Shown in pieces: positions 61,294 through 64,000 of a DNA stretch of 64,000 bases. A program made the position numbers and the translations under genes. Origin of the DNA: an uncultured Christensenella sp. (GTDB lineage: Bacteria > Bacillota > Clostridia > Christensenellales > UBA1242); the NCBI GenBank assembly GCA_949282135.1, contig CASDOR010000014.1:34475-98474 (forward strand), in the 5' to 3' direction. Within the stretch, counting starts at the first letter, position 1, and the number at the start of each line of letters is the position of its first letter. The notes under the pieces are model-generated. The model was not told where the DNA came from, did not search any database, and saw only the letters and a program-made list of their open reading frames with translations.

Positions 61294-61962
61294 ATGAAAA
61301 AATTAGGAATTAAAGAAGAATTATTCGATTATTTAAAAAGTGGGAAACTCACTGCTCCTTTTGCAGATAGTGAGCAACTTGATGATACTGTAAGAGACAT
61401 TGTAAGAGAACAAAGAGGGATGATTGACGGAAAGAATAACACTTTAACCGGTCTTGTAACTCTTATACATAATGAAATTAAAGACAAAACAAGTTCAAAT
61501 AAACGCAACGCAAAACGTTTTAGTAGGACAGCTGAGGAAATTTATAGTAGTATGGAAGCTATAGATAAAAACGACTATACTGTGATTTTCGCGTCTCTTG
61601 CAAGACAACTTAGAATACCTACAACTTGTCTTTATGCGATAGAGAGGAAAAAGCTTCAAGATAAGGTTGAGGGATTAAAAGACGATGAAATTTTAACAAA
61701 ATCCTTTTGCGAGTGCTATATTGACAATGAGTGGGTGATAGTTGACCCTGAAAAAGGTCTTATTAACGAGTTCTATAATCCTGACCTTTTTGCAATGGGC
61801 AGTGGTAAAAATAAAAAGGAATATGTAGGTTATAAAAGAGCTCTAGACCTAGGAGAAAGAAAAAGCCTTAAAAATATGAGCAATTATGAGAAAGAACAAA
61901 GTAAGCAGAATTATTTTAAGACAAGAAATATGCAAATAGAGGAATTTGAACAATCTATGTAA
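61294..61962 (+). CDS. Transglutaminase-like protein with altered active site
   Basis: A 222-residue soluble protein of transglutaminase-like fold. DYTVIFASLARQLRIPTTCL (about 91–110) corresponds to the catalytic helix, but the expected Cys before DY is absent (AIDKND). FCECYIDNEWVIVDPEKG (about 138–155) matches the His and Asp region (usual HxWxEVY…WVxxDP), but the His position is Lys or Ser; the Asp is kept. The helical C-terminal end (YEKEQSKQNYFKTRNMQ) is charged. It has no signal peptide. A TATAAT box at 61256 gives its promoter; RBS TAGGAGATG. It is convergent with sigF. Function unknown; catalysis by the standard triad is unlikely. Confidence 0.6.
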   Translation: MKKLGIKEELFDYLKSGKLTAPFADSEQLDDTVRDIVREQRGMIDGKNNTLTGLVTLIHNEIKDKTSSNKRNAKRFSRTAEEIYSSMEAIDKNDYTVIFASLARQLRIPTTCLYAIERKKLQDKVEGLKDDEILTKSFCECYIDNEWVIVDPEKGLINEFYNPDLFAMGSGKNKKEYVGYKRALDLGERKSLKNMSNYEKEQSKQNYFKTRNMQIEEFEQSM

Positions 61963-61994
61963 TATGTGCTTGTTTATTTTTGTTAATCTTAATT

Positions 61995-62050
61995 AAAAAC
62001 TAGTTGACGTTTAAAGAAGTTAAAAGCTTCTAAAAATACAACTAGTTTTT
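61995..62050. terminator. Bidirectional terminator between convergent genes
   Basis: AAAAACTAGTTG (61995–62006) and CAACTAGTTTTT (62039–62050) form a perfect 12-bp stem, with a small AGAAG/CTTCT hairpin inside the loop. The right arm covers the sigF stop codon. Confidence 0.8.
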
Positions 62051-62785
62051 TAATTTATTTTTCAGTTTATTTAATACTTTATTTTCAAGCCTACTTACTT
62101 GTACTTGAGAGACATTTAACATTTTTGCCACTTCGCTTTGCGTCATATCTCTAAAATATCTTAAAATAATTAGTTTTTTATCTTTACTATCTAGTTTGCT
62201 AATCACGTCTTTGATTAGCATTTTGTTAATCATATCATTTTGCTCATCGCGAGTTTCTGGTAATTTATCTAAAACAATATGACTTGAACCAGTATCTTTA
62301 TCAAGAGAGTCGTATATTGAAATTGGCATTTTTGAAGATTCCATAATAAACATTAGTTCTGTTTCATCAATTTGAAAGTTTTCAGCAATCTCTGATATGC
62401 TCGGTTTTGTTTGGTGGACTGAATAATACTCGTCTATATATTTTTGAATTAAGTAATATTGTCCTTTTATACTTCTTGATACTTTTATGCTTCCGTCATC
62501 TCTTAAAAACCTCTTTATTTCTCCTGCAATCATAGGAACGGCATAAGTTGAAAATTTGACGCCAAAACTTTCGTCAAAATTATTTATTGCTTTAACAAAA
62601 CCAACACATCCAAGCTGGTATAAATCATCATATTCAACTCCTTTGTTTTTATATCTTTTTACAACACTTTTGACTAGTGGAGAGTTATTTATGATAAGTA
62701 AATTTTTTGCTTCTTTGTCGCCATTTTTTGCCTTTTGTAGTAGTGTAATTGTTTCGTCTTCTAAAAGCAACTTTTTAAACCTCAC
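62042..62785 (-). CDS. sigF: Forespore sigma factor SigF (SpoIIAC)
   Basis: A 247-residue sigma-70-family factor. Region 2 is visible (NNSPLVKSVVKRYKNKGVEY, DDLYQLGCVGFVKAI, KFSTYAVPMIAGEIKRFLRD), followed by region 3 (KPSISEIAENFQIDETEL) and region 4 (ILRYFRDMTQSEVAKMLNVS). SigF is the first forespore-specific sigma factor. The start is GTG at 62785, directly after the spoIIAB stop, with AGGAT upstream. Operon order spoIIAA–spoIIAB–sigF is canonical and distinguishes it from sigG. Confidence 0.95.
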   Translation of the reverse strand: MRFKKLLLEDETITLLQKAKNGDKEAKNLLIINNSPLVKSVVKRYKNKGVEYDDLYQLGCVGFVKAINNFDESFGVKFSTYAVPMIAGEIKRFLRDDGSIKVSRSIKGQYYLIQKYIDEYYSVHQTKPSISEIAENFQIDETELMFIMESSKMPISIYDSLDKDTGSSHIVLDKLPETRDEQNDMINKMLIKDVISKLDSKDKKLIILRYFRDMTQSEVAKMLNVSQVQVSRLENKVLNKLKNKLKN

Positions 62786-63241
62786 TTATCCTAATTTTTT
62801 TAACTTTTCTTTATTTTCTTTTATGGTTTTAGTTAGTGTTACTTTTAATCCACCGGTTTTAATATTTTCAAGTTCCATGCTATCCATAAAACTTTCCATA
62901 ACTGTAAAACCCATACCACTTCGTTCATCGTCAGGGCGAGTAGTAAAGAAAGGCTGTTTTGCTTTTTCTATATCTTTTATTCCAACTCCATGATCTACAA
63001 TTTCAATTTTTAGCATTGAGTCATAGAGAGTTACAACAATTGTAATTTCGCCGGCTTTTTTGTTTGGATATGCGTGTACAACACTGTTTGTGACTGCCTC
63101 TGAAACAGCCGTTTTTATATCTGTTATTTCGTCAATTGTCGGATTAAGACTTAGACAAAAACCAGCAACAGTCGCCCTTGCAAAGCTTTCATTTTCTGAT
63201 AGAGCTTTAAATGTTAATTCCATTTTATTCTTTTCATTCAT
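62786..63241 (-). CDS. spoIIAB: Anti-sigma F factor SpoIIAB
   Basis: A 151-residue serine kinase and anti-sigma factor. N box TAVSEAVTNSVVHAYP, G1 box EIVDHGVGIKD and G2 box DERSGMGFTVMESFMD are all visible. It binds and inactivates SigF with ATP and phosphorylates SpoIIAA. The start at 63241 is chosen because AAGGAG lies upstream; an in-frame start at 63289 lies inside spoIIAA and has none. Confidence 0.96.
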   Translation of the reverse strand: MNEKNKMELTFKALSENESFARATVAGFCLSLNPTIDEITDIKTAVSEAVTNSVVHAYPNKKAGEITIVVTLYDSMLKIEIVDHGVGIKDIEKAKQPFFTTRPDDERSGMGFTVMESFMDSMELENIKTGGLKVTLTKTIKENKEKLKKLG

Positions 63242-63263
63242 ATTTATATTCTCCTTGAAAAAT

Positions 63264-63572
63264 TTAAGAAATTTTTGGCATAATCTCATATAGCCCAGTT
63301 AGATTAAAAATTTTTTCTGCATGATAGGAAGGGTTAGATATAAAGATGCTAACGCCTCTATTTTTCATTTTTTTGTACCTTCCAATTAATACTCCAATAC
63401 CTGTTGAGTCCATAAATTTCATTTCTGATAGGTCTATTATGATTTGCTTTGAAATTGTTGACATAAATAGGTCGTCAAGAGTTTTACTGGTGTATTTCGC
63501 ACTATGTTCGTCAAGTTCGCCAATTAACATTACATACAAAACATTATTATAATTGCGGTATTTTATCTCCAT
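63264..63572 (-). CDS. spoIIAA: Anti-anti-sigma F factor SpoIIAA
   Basis: A 102-residue STAS-domain protein. ELDEHSAKYTSK at about 18–29 and IIDLSEMKFMDSTGIGVLIG (about 44–63) contain the phosphorylatable serine (DST, about 56). It frees SigF from SpoIIAB when dephosphorylated by SpoIIE. It is the first gene of the operon, with AAGGAGG before the ATG. A sigma-H promoter is expected, but no confident match was found upstream. Confidence 0.96.
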   Translation of the reverse strand: MEIKYRNYNNVLYVMLIGELDEHSAKYTSKTLDDLFMSTISKQIIIDLSEMKFMDSTGIGVLIGRYKKMKNRGVSIFISNPSYHAEKIFNLTGLYEIMPKIS

Positions 63573-63926
63573 TTGCCTTTTTCCTCCTTGTTTTTGGTTT
63601 ATTTTAGTACAAAGACAAATAAAAAAAATAGCAGTGATTAAAATTTTTTGTCTATTAATGGTGAAAGTAAATAGTGTTTATGAAAATAAAAAGAGACACT
63701 TAATATGTTTTAAAAATACTATTAATTATTATTCATTTATATTATGTGTTTTAGTAAGGAAAGAGTTTAGGGAAGGTATTATTTTTTTGTAAAAGTACAT
63801 ATAATGAAAGTGAGATATAAAGGCAAAAAAGGGAAACAAAATTAAAAATAAAATTTAATAAAAAAATTAAAAAATTTTGTTGACATATTGCTTTTTATAT
63901 TGTAATATTTAAGAGCATTTAAGTTT
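63573..63926. other. Gene-free stretch upstream of spoIIAA and tRNA-Pro
   Basis: This 354-nt region holds the spoIIAA ribosome site (minus strand) and the tRNA-Pro promoter. No credible coding region, array or other RNA gene was seen. Confidence 0.5.
63880..63908 (+). promoter_or_regulatory. Consensus promoter for tRNA-Pro
   Basis: A perfect -35 TTGACA (63880–63885), 17-nt spacer, TAATAT (63903–63908). This is the strongest -35 in the window, fitting stable-RNA expression. Confidence 0.75.
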
Positions 63927-64000
63927 CGGGGTGTAGCGCAGTTGGTAGCGCACGTGGTTTGGGACCATGGGGCCGGGAGTTCGAGTCTCTCCACCCCGAC
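63927..64000 (+). tRNA. tRNA-Pro (anticodon TGG), 3' end cut by the window
   Basis: Acceptor CGGGGTG pairs with CACCCCG (63992–63998). D arm GCGC/GCGC, anticodon stem CGTGG/CCATG with loop TTTGGGA (anticodon UGG), T arm GGGAG/CTCTC with TTCGAGT. The discriminator A and first C of CCA are the last bases of the window. Confidence 0.93.

Noticed and set aside
63553..63792. Open frame of 79 codons on the plus strand upstream of tRNA-Pro
   Set aside because: It overlaps the spoIIAA start and its ribosome site in antisense, has no ribosome site of its own, and its translation has no domain-like pattern.

Overview
The window is a low-GC (about 30%) chromosomal segment from a spore-forming bacterium of the Bacillota, most likely a Clostridia lineage. 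The evidence is gene order (mreB-like–minD–minE–spoIVFA–spoIVFB–rplU–prp–rpmA; yqfC–yqfD–ybeY–era–recO–ppdK; frr–uppS–cdsA–rseP–polC-like–rimP–nusA–ylxR–infB–rbfA–nrnA–truB), the spoIIAA–spoIIAB–sigF operon, an L27 with a cleavable N-terminal extension beside its protease Prp, strong Shine-Dalgarno sites and frequent TTG starts. No phage, CRISPR array or intact transposon is visible.

Layout. 0.1–4.9 kb: uvrB–uvrA. 5.1–10 kb: a tail-anchored J-domain protein, a DUF421–DUF4363 pair, a SpoVB-type flippase, a LysM protein and an acetyltransferase. 10–13.2 kb: a very large surface protein with four jelly-roll-like domains and a cytoplasmic coiled coil. 13.4–16 kb: two half-size TauE/SafE membrane proteins, a 2[4Fe-4S] ferredoxin and a Ppx/GppA-like phosphatase. 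16.2–22.3 kb: MreB-like actin, MinD, MinE, SpoIVFA, SpoIVFB and a HEAT/DUF4132 protein. 22.5–31 kb: an orphan helical protein, ribosomal proteins L21/L27 with Prp, sporulation proteins YqfC/YqfD, YbeY, Era, RecO and pyruvate phosphate dikinase. 31–36.5 kb: cysteine desulfurase, DUF3343, endonuclease III, Obg, YhbY, an orphan membrane protein and RsfS. 36.5–39.6 kb: a PAP2-like membrane domain fused to TsaE, then TsaB, RimI and an alpha/beta hydrolase. 39.7–46.1 kb: MurF-like ligase, Ddl, OGG-type glycosylase, a P-loop-less shikimate-kinase-like protein and transketolase. 46.4–60.8 kb: a 52-residue protein, then envelope-lipid, translation and RNA-metabolism genes, endonuclease IV, YebC and tRNA-Ala. 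61–64 kb: a transglutaminase-like protein, the sigF operon and tRNA-Pro.

Most genes are housekeeping: excision and base repair, ribosome assembly and initiation, t6A tRNA modification, peptidoglycan precursors, membrane lipids, and early and engulfment-stage sporulation. The unusual content sits inside these conserved blocks. Several genes keep a family fold or position but have lost key parts: a PolC-position protein with the N-terminal, OB and proofreading domains but no PHP or polymerase; a PAP2 domain without its catalytic histidines fused to TsaE; a shikimate-kinase-like protein with no P-loop; and a transglutaminase-like protein with no visible catalytic Cys or His. Several expected neighbours are absent from their usual places (mreC, mreD, minC, phoH, nadD, yqeK, dxr, proS, ylxQ), which fits a reduced or rearranged genome.

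Several promoters can be read directly. Three place the predicted transcription start at or within about 2 nt of the ATG, with no Shine-Dalgarno: the J-domain gene, the OGG-type glycosylase gene, and spoIVFA, whose promoter matches the sigma-E consensus. All calls come from reading the sequence; no database search was run.
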